This document shows positions 26,682-38,741 of a DNA stretch of 64,000 nt, in pieces. Source of the DNA: Streptomyces sp. NRRL WC-3605 (GTDB lineage: Bacteria; Actinomycetota; Actinomycetes; Streptomycetales; Streptomycetaceae). The notes under the pieces were generated by a model, which was not told where the DNA came from, did no database searches, and was given only the letters and a program-made list of their open reading frames with translations. The stretch spans positions 1 to 64,000 of the forward strand of contig NZ_LLZN01000063.1 of the NCBI RefSeq assembly GCF_001509795.1, in the 5' to 3' direction. Position 1 is the stretch's first letter. The number at the start of each line of letters is the position of its first letter. Position numbers and translations under genes: made by a program.

Positions 26682-28222
26682 CGGGGGGCGCGGGCACCGC
26701 AGGTGCGGGGAAGACCGGGGGCGCGGGCACCGCAGGTGCGGGGAAGACCGGGGGCGCGGGCACCGCAGGTGCGGGGAAGACCGGGGGCGCGGGCACCGCA
26801 GGTGCGGCCAAGACCACGGGCGCGCACACCGACCGTACGGCCGAGACCGCGGGCGCGGGCACCGGGCCCGCCGCGAAGACCAGGGGCGCGCGTGCCGCGC
26901 GGCCCGTGCCGCGGCCGATGGCCCCGCCCCCGGCGCCGCGCCCGCCACGGGTCACCGTCCCCACGGTCCCGGCCGGGCCCCGCCCCGCGGACGACTCACC
27001 CGGACTGCCGCTGGACCGGGACAAGCTGATGGCCGCCCGCCTGCACGCGGTGGAGGTCCGGCCCTATCTGGCCGCCGCGCTCTTCGCGCTCCACGTGGTG
27101 GAGGACCGCTCGGTGCCGACGATGGCGGTCGACGCGTACTGGCGCTGCTACGTCTCCCCCGGCTTCGTCGCCCGCACCCCGGTGGAGGAGCTGGCGGGCG
27201 TCTGGGTGCACGAGGTCTCCCATCTGCTCCGGGACCACCATGAGCGCGGCCTGCGCCACGCGCGCGAGAACGAGGCGTACGGGCCCGGCGAACGATTGCG
27301 CCGGAACATCGCCGCCGACTTCGAGATCAACGACGACATCTACGGCGACGGCCTGCTCCGGCCGTCCGGCGCGGTGCTGCCGTCGCTGCTGGGGCTGCCC
27401 AACGGGCTGCTGATGGAGGAGTACCTGCGGACGTCCTCGATGACGGGGCTCGCCTCGGACCTGTCCTGGCTGGACTGCGGGGGTGGCGCCGACGGCGAGG
27501 CACGGCCGTGGGAGCTCGGACCCGAGGGCGCTGACGGGCTGACCCGGCAGCAGCGGGACGCGGTGCGTTTCCGGGTCGCCGAGGGCATCAAGGGCCGCCC
27601 GGGCGAGGCCCCGCAGGGATGGCGGCGGTGGGCGGACGAGGCGTTCCATCCGCCGCAGCCGTGGCGGCAGTTGCTGGGCGCGGCCGTGCGGTCGGCGGCC
27701 GGGGCGCCGGGGGCGGGCGAGAACCACAGCTACCGGCGTCCGTCCCGGCGCTCGACCGCCGTCCCCGGGGTGGTGCTGCCGAGTCTGCGCCGCACCCCGC
27801 CCCGGGTGTGCGTGGTGATCGACACCTCGGGGTCGGTGAGCGACGCCGAGCTGGGCGGCGCGTTGCTGGAGGTGGCGGCGATCGCGCGGGCCGTGGGCGG
27901 GCGGCGCGATCTGGTCTCGGTGATCTCCTGCGACGCGGCGGCCGGGATCGCCGTGCCGATCTGCCGTGCCGAGTCCCTGGAGCTGATCGGCGGCGGAGGC
28001 ACGGATCTGCGGTCCGGTTTCGCGCGGGCGCTGCGCTCGCGGCCCCGCCCGGACGTGGTCGTCGCGCTGACGGACGGCCAGACGCCCTGGCCGTCCGAGC
28101 AGCCGCCCTGCCGTACGGTCGTCGGGCTGTTCCCGCGTCCGGTCCGCGCCGTGAACGAGAACGACCCGGACTACGTGCCGGACGCCCCGCCGGCCTGGGC
28201 GCGGGTCGTCACCATCGGCTGA
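26678..28222 (+). CDS. Zinc-metallopeptidase-like / VWA-like protein (DUF2201 type) with N-terminal repeats
   Basis: A 514-residue protein. Residues 1-75 are seven 11-residue Gly/Ala/Thr/Lys repeats, then a Pro-rich linker. The peptidase-like domain (about 105-360) carries HEVSH at 178-182, a zinc-binding HExxH motif. The C-terminal VWA-like domain begins with a MIDAS motif DTSGS at 382-386, with later TD residues (ALTDGQTPW). The pattern matches the DUF2201 metallopeptidase plus VWA-like pair. With the upstream MoxR-type ATPase it resembles chelatase-like chaperone systems, in which the ATPase acts on the VWA partner. Whether it cleaves proteins is unknown. ATG 26678 overlaps the ATPase stop. 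Confidence 0.85.
   Translation: MTGGAGTAGAGKTGGAGTAGAGKTGGAGTAGAGKTGGAGTAGAAKTTGAHTDRTAETAGAGTGPAAKTRGARAARPVPRPMAPPPAPRPPRVTVPTVPAGPRPADDSPGLPLDRDKLMAARLHAVEVRPYLAAALFALHVVEDRSVPTMAVDAYWRCYVSPGFVARTPVEELAGVWVHEVSHLLRDHHERGLRHARENEAYGPGERLRRNIAADFEINDDIYGDGLLRPSGAVLPSLLGLPNGLLMEEYLRTSSMTGLASDLSWLDCGGGADGEARPWELGPEGADGLTRQQRDAVRFRVAEGIKGRPGEAPQGWRRWADEAFHPPQPWRQLLGAAVRSAAGAPGAGENHSYRRPSRRSTAVPGVVLPSLRRTPPRVCVVIDTSGSVSDAELGGALLEVAAIARAVGGRRDLVSVISCDAAAGIAVPICRAESLELIGGGGTDLRSGFARALRSRPRPDVVVALTDGQTPWPSEQPPCRTVVGLFPRPVRAVNENDPDYVPDAPPAWARVVTIG
26684..26914 (+). repeat. 33-bp coding minisatellite
   Basis: Seven 33-bp units encode an 11-residue repeat (GGAGTAGAGKT). Units at 26684-26716, 26717-26749 and 26750-26782 are identical; the fourth (26783-26815) differs at the GCC codon; the later three are strongly diverged. 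Confidence 0.85.
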
Positions 28223-28247
28223 GACCGGTGGGCCGGCCGGTACGGCG

Positions 28248-28284
28248 GAGGGCCGCATCCCCGTCTCCCGGGGATGCGGCCCTC
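28248..28284. terminator. Bidirectional terminator between the VWA gene and aconitase
   Basis: A perfect 15-bp stem (28248-28262 with 28270-28284) and 7-nt loop lie between two convergent genes. Confidence 0.85.
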
Positions 28285-28303
28285 GACTGCCGTGCCGTGC
28301 CGC

Positions 28304-31120
<2,817 letters not shown>

Positions 31121-31163
31121 GTGAGACCGGTCGCGCCGTACGGCTGCGGTGCACCTCGGCAGA

Positions 31164-31181
31164 TATCTCGATGTCGAGATA
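31164..31181. promoter_or_regulatory. 18-bp palindrome, candidate MarR-type (TamR-like) operator
   Basis: TATCTCGA and TCGAGATA are perfect 8-bp arms around a TG spacer. From memory, S. coelicolor TamR, a MarR-family sensor of citrate and trans-aconitate, controls aconitase through a palindrome of this size. No MarR gene lies in the window. Confidence 0.55.
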
Positions 31182-31211
31182 ACTCTAGTACATGAGACCC
31201 GGATGGTCATG

Positions 31212-31242
31212 CCCGGGGCGCGGCGAGCCCGCGCGCCCCGGG
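31212..31242. repeat. GC-rich hairpin upstream of argG
   Basis: An 11-bp stem (31212-31222 with 31232-31242) and 9-nt loop lie 16 bp before the argG -35 box. It could insulate argG from read-through or form part of an acnA antisense or leader RNA. Confidence 0.4.
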
Positions 31243-31257
31243 TCACGCAGGCCCGCA

Positions 31258-32747
<1,490 letters not shown>

Positions 32748-32770
32748 CGGCTTCACCGGAGGACGGACCT

Positions 32771-32817
32771 CGAAGGGGCCCGGTACGACGCAGCGCGCGT
32801 CGTACCGGGCCCCTTCG
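32771..32817 (+). terminator. Terminator of argG
   Basis: A perfect 20-bp stem (32771-32790 with 32798-32817) and 7-nt loop lie 23 bp after the stop. Confidence 0.9.
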
Positions 32818-32918
32818 CGTGCGCGCCTCCGCCGCACTTGACATGCCTCAGCGCGCGAAGTCGGGGTAAGCGGGTGAGCACCTGACCGACTGGCAACCGA
32901 CTGGAAAGGGAGGCACGC

Positions 32919-33116
32919 ATGCCCCTCACGTTCCGCAAGAGCTTCCGGATCCTTCCGGGCGTACGGCTCAACATCAACCGCCGCTCCTGGTCCATCACCA
33001 CCGGTGGCAAGAACGGCCCGCGACACACCCACAGCAGTACCGGACGTCGTACGACATCAATGGATTTGCCCGGACCTTTCGGATGGCGGCGCACCCGTAC
33101 CAGCAGGGGGCGTTGA
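32919..33116 (+). CDS. Small DUF4236 protein
   Basis: A 65-residue basic protein matching DUF4236 over nearly its whole length. The motif FRKSFRILPGVRLNINRRSW leads, followed by TGG, a conserved SSTGRR, and a DLPGPFGWRRTR end. The role of the family is unknown; related modules are found in short basic proteins of many bacteria. AAAGGGAGG lies just before the ATG, a strong ribosome-binding site. It is a single gene between the argG terminator and the XRE-MurA gene. Confidence 0.8.
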   Translation: MPLTFRKSFRILPGVRLNINRRSWSITTGGKNGPRHTHSSTGRRTTSMDLPGPFGWRRTRTSRGR

Positions 33117-33153
33117 CAGGCCGTCACCCGAATGGACCCCCCTGAGAGGTGCC

Positions 33154-33169
33154 ATCTCATATGTGAGAT
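33154..33169. promoter_or_regulatory. Operator at the XRE-MurA promoter
   Basis: ATCTCA, a TATG spacer and TGAGAT form an inverted repeat. Its end is 12 bp before ATG 33182 and overlaps a TAGCCT -10-like box (33169-33174). The XRE domain of the downstream protein is the obvious candidate to bind it. Confidence 0.5.
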
Positions 33170-33181
33170 AGCCTCAGCCTC

Positions 33182-34711
33182 ATGGCAGACGACTACCTCG
33201 TACGCATCGGCAGGCTCATCCGTGACGCCCGGCAACACCGTGGCTGGACACAGACGCAGCTCGCCGAGGCGCTCGGCACCTCTCAGAGCGCCGTCAATCG
33301 CATCGAGCGCGGCAACCAGAACATCAGCCTTGAGATGATCGCCCGTATCGGCGAGGCCCTGGACAGCGAGATCGTGTCCCTGGGATACGCCGGTCCGATG
33401 CACCTCCGGGTCGTCGGCGGACGTCGGCTGTCGGGTTCCATCGACGTCAAGACGAGCAAGAACGCCTGTGTGGCGCTGCTGTGCGCCTCTCTGCTCAACA
33501 AGGGGCGCACAGTACTGCGCCGGGTCGCCCGGATCGAGGAGGTCTACCGCCTCCTCGAGGTCCTCAACTCCATCGGCGTGCGCACCCGTTGGATCAACGG
33601 CGGGGTCGACCTGGAACTGGTGCCGCCCGCCGAGCTGGACATGGGCGCGATCGACGCCGAGGCCGCCGTGCGCACCCGGTCGATCATCATGTTCCTCGGC
33701 CCGCTGCTGCACCGCATGAACCACTTCAAGCTGCCCTACGCGGGCGGTTGCGACCTCGGTACGCGCACCATCGAGCCGCACATGATCGCGCTGCGCCGCT
33801 TCGGCCTGGACGTGGCGGCGACCGAGGGCCAGTACCACGCCATGGTCGACCGGTCCGTGCGGCCCGACCGGCCGATCGTGCTGACCGAGCGCGGCGACAC
33901 CGTGACGGAGAACGCGCTGCTCGCCGCCGCGCGGCACGACGGCGTCACCGTCATCCGCAACGCCTCCTCCAACTACATGGTCCAGGACCTCTGTTTCTTC
34001 CTGGAGGCGCTCGGCGTCCGGGTCGAGGGCATCGGCACCACGACCCTGACCGTGCACGGCGTGCCGACGATCGACGTCGACGTCGACTACTCCCCCTCCG
34101 AGGACCCGGTAGAGGCGATGAGCCTGCTGGCGGCGGCCGTGGTGACGGAGTCCGAACTGACGGTGCGCCGGGTGCCGATCGAGTTCCTGGAGATCGAGCT
34201 GGCGGTCCTGGAGGAGATGGGCCTCGACCACGACCGCACCCCCGAGTACTTCGCCGACAACGGCCGTACCCGGCTGATCGACCTGACGGTCCGCCCCTCC
34301 AAGCTGGAGGCGCCGATCGACAAGATCCACCCGATGCCGTTCCCCGGCCTGAACATCGACAACGTGCCGTTCTTCGCGGCCATCGCGGCCGCCGCGTCCG
34401 GCAAGACCCTCATCCACGACTGGGTCTACGACAACCGCGCCATCTACCTGACCGACCTCAACCGCCTCGGCGGCCGCCTCCAGCTCCTGGACCCTCACCG
34501 CGTCCTGGTGGAGGGCCCGACCCGCTGGCGCGCCGCCGAGATGATGTGCCCGCCGGCCCTGCGCCCCGCCGTGGTCGTGCTGCTGGCGATGATGGCGGCG
34601 GACGGCACGTCCGTGCTGCGCAACGTGTATGTCATCAACCGCGGTTACGAGGACCTGGCGGAGCGGCTGAACTCGATCGGGGCGCAGATCGAGATCTTCC
34701 GGGACATCTGA
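33182..34711 (+). CDS. XRE DNA-binding domain fused to a MurA-like enolpyruvyl transferase
   Basis: A 509-residue fusion. Residues 8-65 are an XRE helix-turn-helix (TQTQLAEALGTSQSAVNRIE). Residues 73-509 match UDP-GlcNAc 1-carboxyvinyltransferase. Key MurA residues are kept: K93 N94 (TSKNACVALL), the fosfomycin-target cysteine as C190 (AGGCDLGTRTIE), and the Asp of the PFPGLNIDNV segment. MurA adds enolpyruvate to UDP-GlcNAc for peptidoglycan; a housekeeping murA should exist elsewhere. From memory SCO5998 is the orthologue. No Shine-Dalgarno is visible and a -10-like box abuts the ATG, so the mRNA may be leaderless. The fusion may be an enzyme, a ligand-sensing regulator, or both. Confidence 0.88.
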   Translation: MADDYLVRIGRLIRDARQHRGWTQTQLAEALGTSQSAVNRIERGNQNISLEMIARIGEALDSEIVSLGYAGPMHLRVVGGRRLSGSIDVKTSKNACVALLCASLLNKGRTVLRRVARIEEVYRLLEVLNSIGVRTRWINGGVDLELVPPAELDMGAIDAEAAVRTRSIIMFLGPLLHRMNHFKLPYAGGCDLGTRTIEPHMIALRRFGLDVAATEGQYHAMVDRSVRPDRPIVLTERGDTVTENALLAAARHDGVTVIRNASSNYMVQDLCFFLEALGVRVEGIGTTTLTVHGVPTIDVDVDYSPSEDPVEAMSLLAAAVVTESELTVRRVPIEFLEIELAVLEEMGLDHDRTPEYFADNGRTRLIDLTVRPSKLEAPIDKIHPMPFPGLNIDNVPFFAAIAAAASGKTLIHDWVYDNRAIYLTDLNRLGGRLQLLDPHRVLVEGPTRWRAAEMMCPPALRPAVVVLLAMMAADGTSVLRNVYVINRGYEDLAERLNSIGAQIEIFRDI

Positions 34712-34715
34712 GTCC

Positions 34716-34919
34716 TCAGAACACCGATGCCGTCAGGTCGAGGAAGCGGAGCAGGAAGAACCCGGCGATGATCAGGGATCCGGCCACGACCAGCCCCAGC
34801 CAGATGTAGGGGTGCTCCCAGACGCCGCCGTCCGGACGTTCTTCGTGCGCCTCGGCGGTCGAGCCCTCGACGGGAGGCGTCTCGGTCGGCCTGCTGAGTG
34901 GTTCGGTCACGTTGCTCAC
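34716..34919 (-). CDS. Small single-pass membrane protein
   Basis: A 67-residue protein. The first 30 residues are acidic and Pro-rich; one transmembrane helix spans about 39-61 (YIWLGLVVAGSLIIAGFFLL), then a short tail. GTG 34919 overlaps the stop of the DUF4383 gene by 4 bp, so it is coupled to that membrane protein and may be its partner. Its stop lies four bases from the convergent XRE-MurA stop, and no terminator is visible between them. Confidence 0.7.
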   Translation of the reverse strand: MSNVTEPLSRPTETPPVEGSTAEAHEERPDGGVWEHPYIWLGLVVAGSLIIAGFFLLRFLDLTASVF

Positions 34920-35518
34920 CGCTTTCCTCTCGCGGGCGGGCGCCGTTCTGGCGCCCGCCCGTCGCCGGTGCCCTCGGGACCCTGTGTGACGGGGAGCAGG
35001 TGCCGCCCCCTCCCTGAGACCGGTAGGGCGGCGGCCGCCTCGCGTTCGCGTGCCGCCTGCTCCGGGTGCCGGCGCTGCCAGTACGGGTTGTCGTGGGACA
35101 GCTTGCTGGAGACCCGGCCGTACATCCCGAACGTGGCGATGATCAGCCCCATGACGAAGCTGAAGATCACGTTCGTCATGCCGAAGTCGAGGATGTTGGC
35201 CGGGCGGTCCAGGACGAAGACGTGCGCGAAACCGCTCAGCACGAACAGCGCGCCGACCGTCATGTTGAGGGTCGAGGCGAAGTTGCCGCCGATGACCGCG
35301 CCGCCGAGCAGCGCGAGACCGACGACGGCGGAGATGGCGCTGAGGGCGACGTTGGTGGTCATACCGGCGATCGTGTCGCCGGCCGTGTCGAACGGGCTCA
35401 GCGCGTCGGCGAAGCCGAGTCCCGCGAAGACCAGCAGGACGACGCCGCAGAAGCCTGCGCCGTAGCGGTAGACGGTGGCGAGATGGTGATCGACGGGCAG
35501 TTCGTCCCTGAGCTTCAT
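34916..35518 (-). CDS. DUF4383 membrane protein
   Basis: A 200-residue integral membrane protein with four predicted helices between about 20 and 145, then a basic hydrophilic tail of 50 residues (YWQRRHPEQAAREREAA). It matches the DUF4383 family, common in actinobacteria and of unknown role. ATG 35518 lacks a strong ribosome-binding site. The upstream 200 bp is shared with the divergent DUF4397 gene. Confidence 0.8.
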   Translation of the reverse strand: MKLRDELPVDHHLATVYRYGAGFCGVVLLVFAGLGFADALSPFDTAGDTIAGMTTNVALSAISAVVGLALLGGAVIGGNFASTLNMTVGALFVLSGFAHVFVLDRPANILDFGMTNVIFSFVMGLIIATFGMYGRVSSKLSHDNPYWQRRHPEQAAREREAAAALPVSGRGRHLLPVTQGPEGTGDGRAPERRPPARGKR

Positions 35519-35719
35519 AACCCTGTTTCGGACCCTATGTCGGCTTTGGATGCGGCGAGGGTCATGCGGACCGGCGAATCCGTCTCTCGGCGAACGACTC
35601 CCCTCGTCCCCGCGCGCACGGCAGAGAAACCGGTCGCGCCGGCGCATCCGTGGCACCCCCCGGCAGCGAAGCCCCTGTGAGACCTCAGCAGACATAAGCC
35701 CTATGAAGGGATGATCCGC

Positions 35720-36559
35720 ATGACCTCCCGGACCACCATCGCCGTCGCCGCATCGGCCGGAGCCTGCGCTCTGGCCTTCGGCGTGACCGCACCCGCCGCC
35801 ATGGCTGCTCCTCGACAGGCACAGGACACCGGCATGGTGTCCGTCTTCCACGGCATTCCCGGCATGACGGTCGACGTCTACGCCAACGGCGACAAGCTGC
35901 TCAGCGACTTCAAGCCCGGCACGGTGACCGATCCGCAGTCCCTGAAGGCGGGGACCTACGACATCGAGATCTTCGAAGCCGGTCAGAACCCCGACGGCAC
36001 CCCCGCCCTGGAGAAGCAGGTGAAGGTGTCCGAAGGCGGCAACGCCACGGTCGCGGCACACCTCTCCGCCAACGGCAAGCCGGAGTTGACGGCGTTCGTC
36101 AACGACGTCTCGAAGGTGGACGCGGGCAAGGCACGCCTGACCGTGCGCCATGTCGCGGCGGCGCCCGCCGTCGACGTACGCGCCGGCGGACAGCCCGTCT
36201 TCACCGACCTGACCAACCCGAACCAGGACAGCGCGGCCGTCGACGCGGGCACCGTGAACGCCGACGTCGTCCTGGCCGGCACCGACACCGTGGCCATCGG
36301 CCCGGCCGACCTCGACCTCAAGGAGGGCACGAGCAACATCGTCTACGCCTGGGGCAGCGCCGCGGACAAGAACCTGGCGCTGGCGACCCAGACGTTCAGC
36401 GGCATGGAGACGATGCCCGACGGGGCGCATGCCGGCGTCAGCGGTGCCGCCGTCACGCCGAACTCCTCCGACCAGTGGCTCGCGTGGGCCGCGGCGGCCG
36501 GAGCGATCACTCTGACGGGCGTCATGGTGGCCCGCCGGGTCGCCGGCCGGCGTGGCTGA
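35720..36559 (+). CDS. Secreted, membrane-anchored DUF4397 protein
   Basis: A 279-residue surface protein. A Sec signal peptide ends near PAAMAAP (about residue 29). Then come two DUF4397 beta-sandwich repeats (GMVSVFHGIPGMTVDVYANG and ARLTVRHVAAAPAVDVRAGG). A C-terminal hydrophobic helix follows (WLAWAAAAGAITLTGVMVA) with a short RRVAGRRG basic tail. That end looks like a sortase sorting signal, yet no LPXTG is present; TPNSS precedes the helix. ATG 35720 is favoured because AAGGGA lies nine bases upstream. The sortase-like gene overlaps its end by 8 bp. Confidence 0.82.
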   Translation: MTSRTTIAVAASAGACALAFGVTAPAAMAAPRQAQDTGMVSVFHGIPGMTVDVYANGDKLLSDFKPGTVTDPQSLKAGTYDIEIFEAGQNPDGTPALEKQVKVSEGGNATVAAHLSANGKPELTAFVNDVSKVDAGKARLTVRHVAAAPAVDVRAGGQPVFTDLTNPNQDSAAVDAGTVNADVVLAGTDTVAIGPADLDLKEGTSNIVYAWGSAADKNLALATQTFSGMETMPDGAHAGVSGAAVTPNSSDQWLAWAAAAGAITLTGVMVARRVAGRRG

Positions 36560-37193
36560 CACCGCCCGACGGCTGACCGGACCGGCGACGGCGGCTGCCG
36601 CTGTGGCAGCCGTCCTCGCCGTTTCGTGCGGGCCGTCGGAGCCCGCACCCGCACCGCCCGACTTCGGGTCCGCGCCCGCGCGGCAGCGAGCGGCGACGGC
36701 CCCGGCGCCGAGCAGTACCGAGTCACCGCCCGGCACCGCCGCGGCCGCGCCGCCGGAGCGCGTCCAGGTTCGGGACGTGGGCCTCGACGCCCGCGTTCAG
36801 CCGGTCGGCGTGACCGAGCGGGGAGACATGACCGTCCCCGACGACCCCTCCATGGCCGGGTGGTACCGCTTCGGCCCGGCGCCCGGCAGCCCCGAGGGGT
36901 CGGCCGTGCTCGTCGGGCACGTGGACGGCGAGACGGGCGACCTCGGCGAGTTCGCCGCGCTCTACGACGTACGGCGCGGCGATGGCGTCGAGGTCCGGCG
37001 AGCGGAGGCCGCGCCGGTCGTCTACCGCGTCGTCTCGCGCGCCACCGTGCCCAAGGACGAGTTGCCGCCCTCGGCGTTCCGCCGAACCGGCGATCCCGTC
37101 CTCACGCTGATCACCTGTGCACCGCCGTTCGAGCCCGAGCGCGGCGGCTACCAGGCCAACCTCGTCGTCACGGCGGAGCCGGTGCGCGAGTGA
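36552..37193 (+). CDS. Class F sortase-like protein
   Basis: A 213-residue exported cysteine transpeptidase-like protein. The N-terminal hydrophobic segment (about 10-26) ends in VSCG, so it may be a lipoprotein or a signal anchor. A 45-residue Pro/Ala linker follows. The sortase barrel has the catalytic His in VLVGHVDG (H123), Cys in LTLITCAPP (C189) and Arg at R197. Class F sortases are typical of actinobacteria and their natural substrates are mostly unknown. GTG 36552 lies inside the end of the DUF4397 gene, so the two are translationally coupled; the DUF4397 protein is the natural candidate substrate. Confidence 0.85.
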   Translation: MADTARRLTGPATAAAAVAAVLAVSCGPSEPAPAPPDFGSAPARQRAATAPAPSSTESPPGTAAAAPPERVQVRDVGLDARVQPVGVTERGDMTVPDDPSMAGWYRFGPAPGSPEGSAVLVGHVDGETGDLGEFAALYDVRRGDGVEVRRAEAAPVVYRVVSRATVPKDELPPSAFRRTGDPVLTLITCAPPFEPERGGYQANLVVTAEPVRE

Positions 37194-37220
37194 CGGCGTC
37201 GCCTCCCGTGCGAAGGGCTC

Positions 37221-37580
37221 GTGTTGCGGCAGGTCGTGTCGTGTCCAGGCTGCCGCCGTGAACTGGACCGGATGATCCGCGTGGTGGCCGCCGCGCGCGG
37301 TGCCCAGACCTCGGACCTGCCGGCGGCGCCGCCCGAGCGGGTGTGGCGGCACATCACGCGGGAGGTCCTGCACGAGTCCGACGGACTCCCGGACCCCAGG
37401 TGGCACCCGGGCCGCCCGTCTCCCGTTCGGAGGGCATCCGTGCGACGAAGCGCCCGGTCAGCCGGCGCGGGAGCTCGAGAGGGCTTCCTCGTGCTCGTCC
37501 TGGCCACCGGCGTCCCGCTCGTCCGGTGGTTGCGGGCAGGGCAGGCCGCGGGCCTGCCCTGCGGCGCCGGTCCGCCTACC
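37221..37580 (+). pseudogene. Remnant of a zinc-finger anti-sigma factor
   Basis: Immediately after the sortase stop, in the same frame, the DNA encodes SCPGCRRELDRMIRVVAAAR, the CxxC half of a zf-HC2 anti-sigma domain. The expected upstream His-containing helix is missing. RVWRHITREVLHESDGLPDP and a hydrophobic segment (EGFLVLVLATGVPLV) follow, as in RskA-type proteins. The frame then degenerates antisense to the next gene. No sigma factor gene is adjacent. I read it as a 5'-truncated relic; a short functional protein from TTG 37221 is less likely. The 474-bp gap holds nothing else. Confidence 0.5.
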
Positions 37581-37667
37581 GCGCGTAACAGCCCCCGTGT
37601 GCTCGCTCGGCTGTACGGGGTCCGGCTCGCGCCTGCGCACGTTCACGTCCGCCCTGGAGCGGGCCGT

Positions 37668-38741
37668 TCACTGGATCAGGTCGGTGTGCGGGTGCTCGGG
37701 GGAGGCCGGGCAGACGTAGAGCTGCATGTTGTCGGCGCTGCCCACCTCCACCCTCGTGGGCTGCGCGGGGGACAGACCGGCGATGTGGGCGCCTGCATGG
37801 GCGGCGGCCCGGTCCTCGTACGGGGCCCAGCCGTGCGTACTGCCGTCCCACTCGAAGGAGGCGATGGTCAGCAGCGGGACCATCCGCGCTTCGCAGACGG
37901 CACAGGACCGGGGGTACGGGTCGGTGCGGCCCCACGGCGGCCATCCGCCGGCCTTCCAGCCGGGGGCGTCGGCCAGGTCGCTGTCGTAGAACTCCACCGG
38001 ATACTCCTCGTAGGAGTCGTCCAGGTCCGCGCCGGCCGCCTGCCATCTGCTCCAGTCCCCCACCGCCTCCCTCAGCTCCGGGCTCAGATCGAGGCTGTCG
38101 GGATACTCGGTGATCGCCTCCGGTGCCAGCAGGCACGGCTCCGGCACGTAGCCCGGGTAGTTGGCCTCGTACGGTTCCGGTGGCGCGTCGAGGACGTCGA
38201 CGACCGAGGCCGCGGACCGCCAGAACAGCGCGGTCGCGGGCTTCCAGTTCGGCTCGTGGTCGTAGGGACACCAGAGGATCTGGAGCAGATCGGCCCCTGC
38301 GGGCGGCCGCAGCAGGGGCACGTCGCGCAGATACAGCTGGGCCACGGGCAGCAGGGGGACCGGGCACTCCTCGGGCTCTGGCGGGCCGGCTTCCAGCCGC
38401 TCCGCGAGCCGCGCAGCCTTCCGCTCCAGGGCCGCCACCTCCTCGGGCGTGAACGAGGGGCCGTAGGGGTCGCCATACCGCTGGGCCCGCCGGTGCCTGT
38501 CGAGCCGTATCTCTGCCGGTGACTCGCGGAATCCGCTGTCACCATGCAGGTGCGCGTCCTCGCAGTGCGGCCAGGGTTCCCTGGCCGGCCACAGCAACGG
38601 GCCCCCGACCGAGCTGTCCCGGACCGAAGGCGATCCCGGGCGGGGATGCAGCCGGACGGCGGGACGGGCCAGCGGAGCCAGTTCGGGAAAGACCGCGGTC
38701 ACGTCGACAGGCCGCGGCGGAGTAGTCCGTTCGAACGCCAT
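37668..38741 (-). CDS. YwqG-like (DUF1963-type) protein
   Basis: A 357-residue soluble acidic protein rich in Trp, Pro and Tyr. It has segments typical of the YwqG/DUF1963 fold: PLLPVAQLYLRDVP, ADLLQILWCPYD, and a C-terminal MQLYVCPASPEHPH. Two CxxC-like pairs (SCAVCEARM and the late Cys) might bind metal. The biochemical role of the family is unknown. ATG 38741 was chosen because AGGA lies eight bases before it; a GTG further upstream has no such signal. It stands alone in a region with gene remnants on both sides. Confidence 0.65.
   Translation of the reverse strand: MAFERTTPPRPVDVTAVFPELAPLARPAVRLHPRPGSPSVRDSSVGGPLLWPAREPWPHCEDAHLHGDSGFRESPAEIRLDRHRRAQRYGDPYGPSFTPEEVAALERKAARLAERLEAGPPEPEECPVPLLPVAQLYLRDVPLLRPPAGADLLQILWCPYDHEPNWKPATALFWRSAASVVDVLDAPPEPYEANYPGYVPEPCLLAPEAITEYPDSLDLSPELREAVGDWSRWQAAGADLDDSYEEYPVEFYDSDLADAPGWKAGGWPPWGRTDPYPRSCAVCEARMVPLLTIASFEWDGSTHGWAPYEDRAAAHAGAHIAGLSPAQPTRVEVGSADNMQLYVCPASPEHPHTDLIQ

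Noticed and set aside
26684..26914. CRISPR-like regular repeats
   Set aside because: Direct tandem units without spacers, in frame within a gene; they are a coding minisatellite.
32838..32868. Promoter for the DUF4236 gene (TTGACA at 32838-32843)
   Set aside because: No acceptable -10 at 16-19 bp; GGGTAA further on does not fit the spacing.
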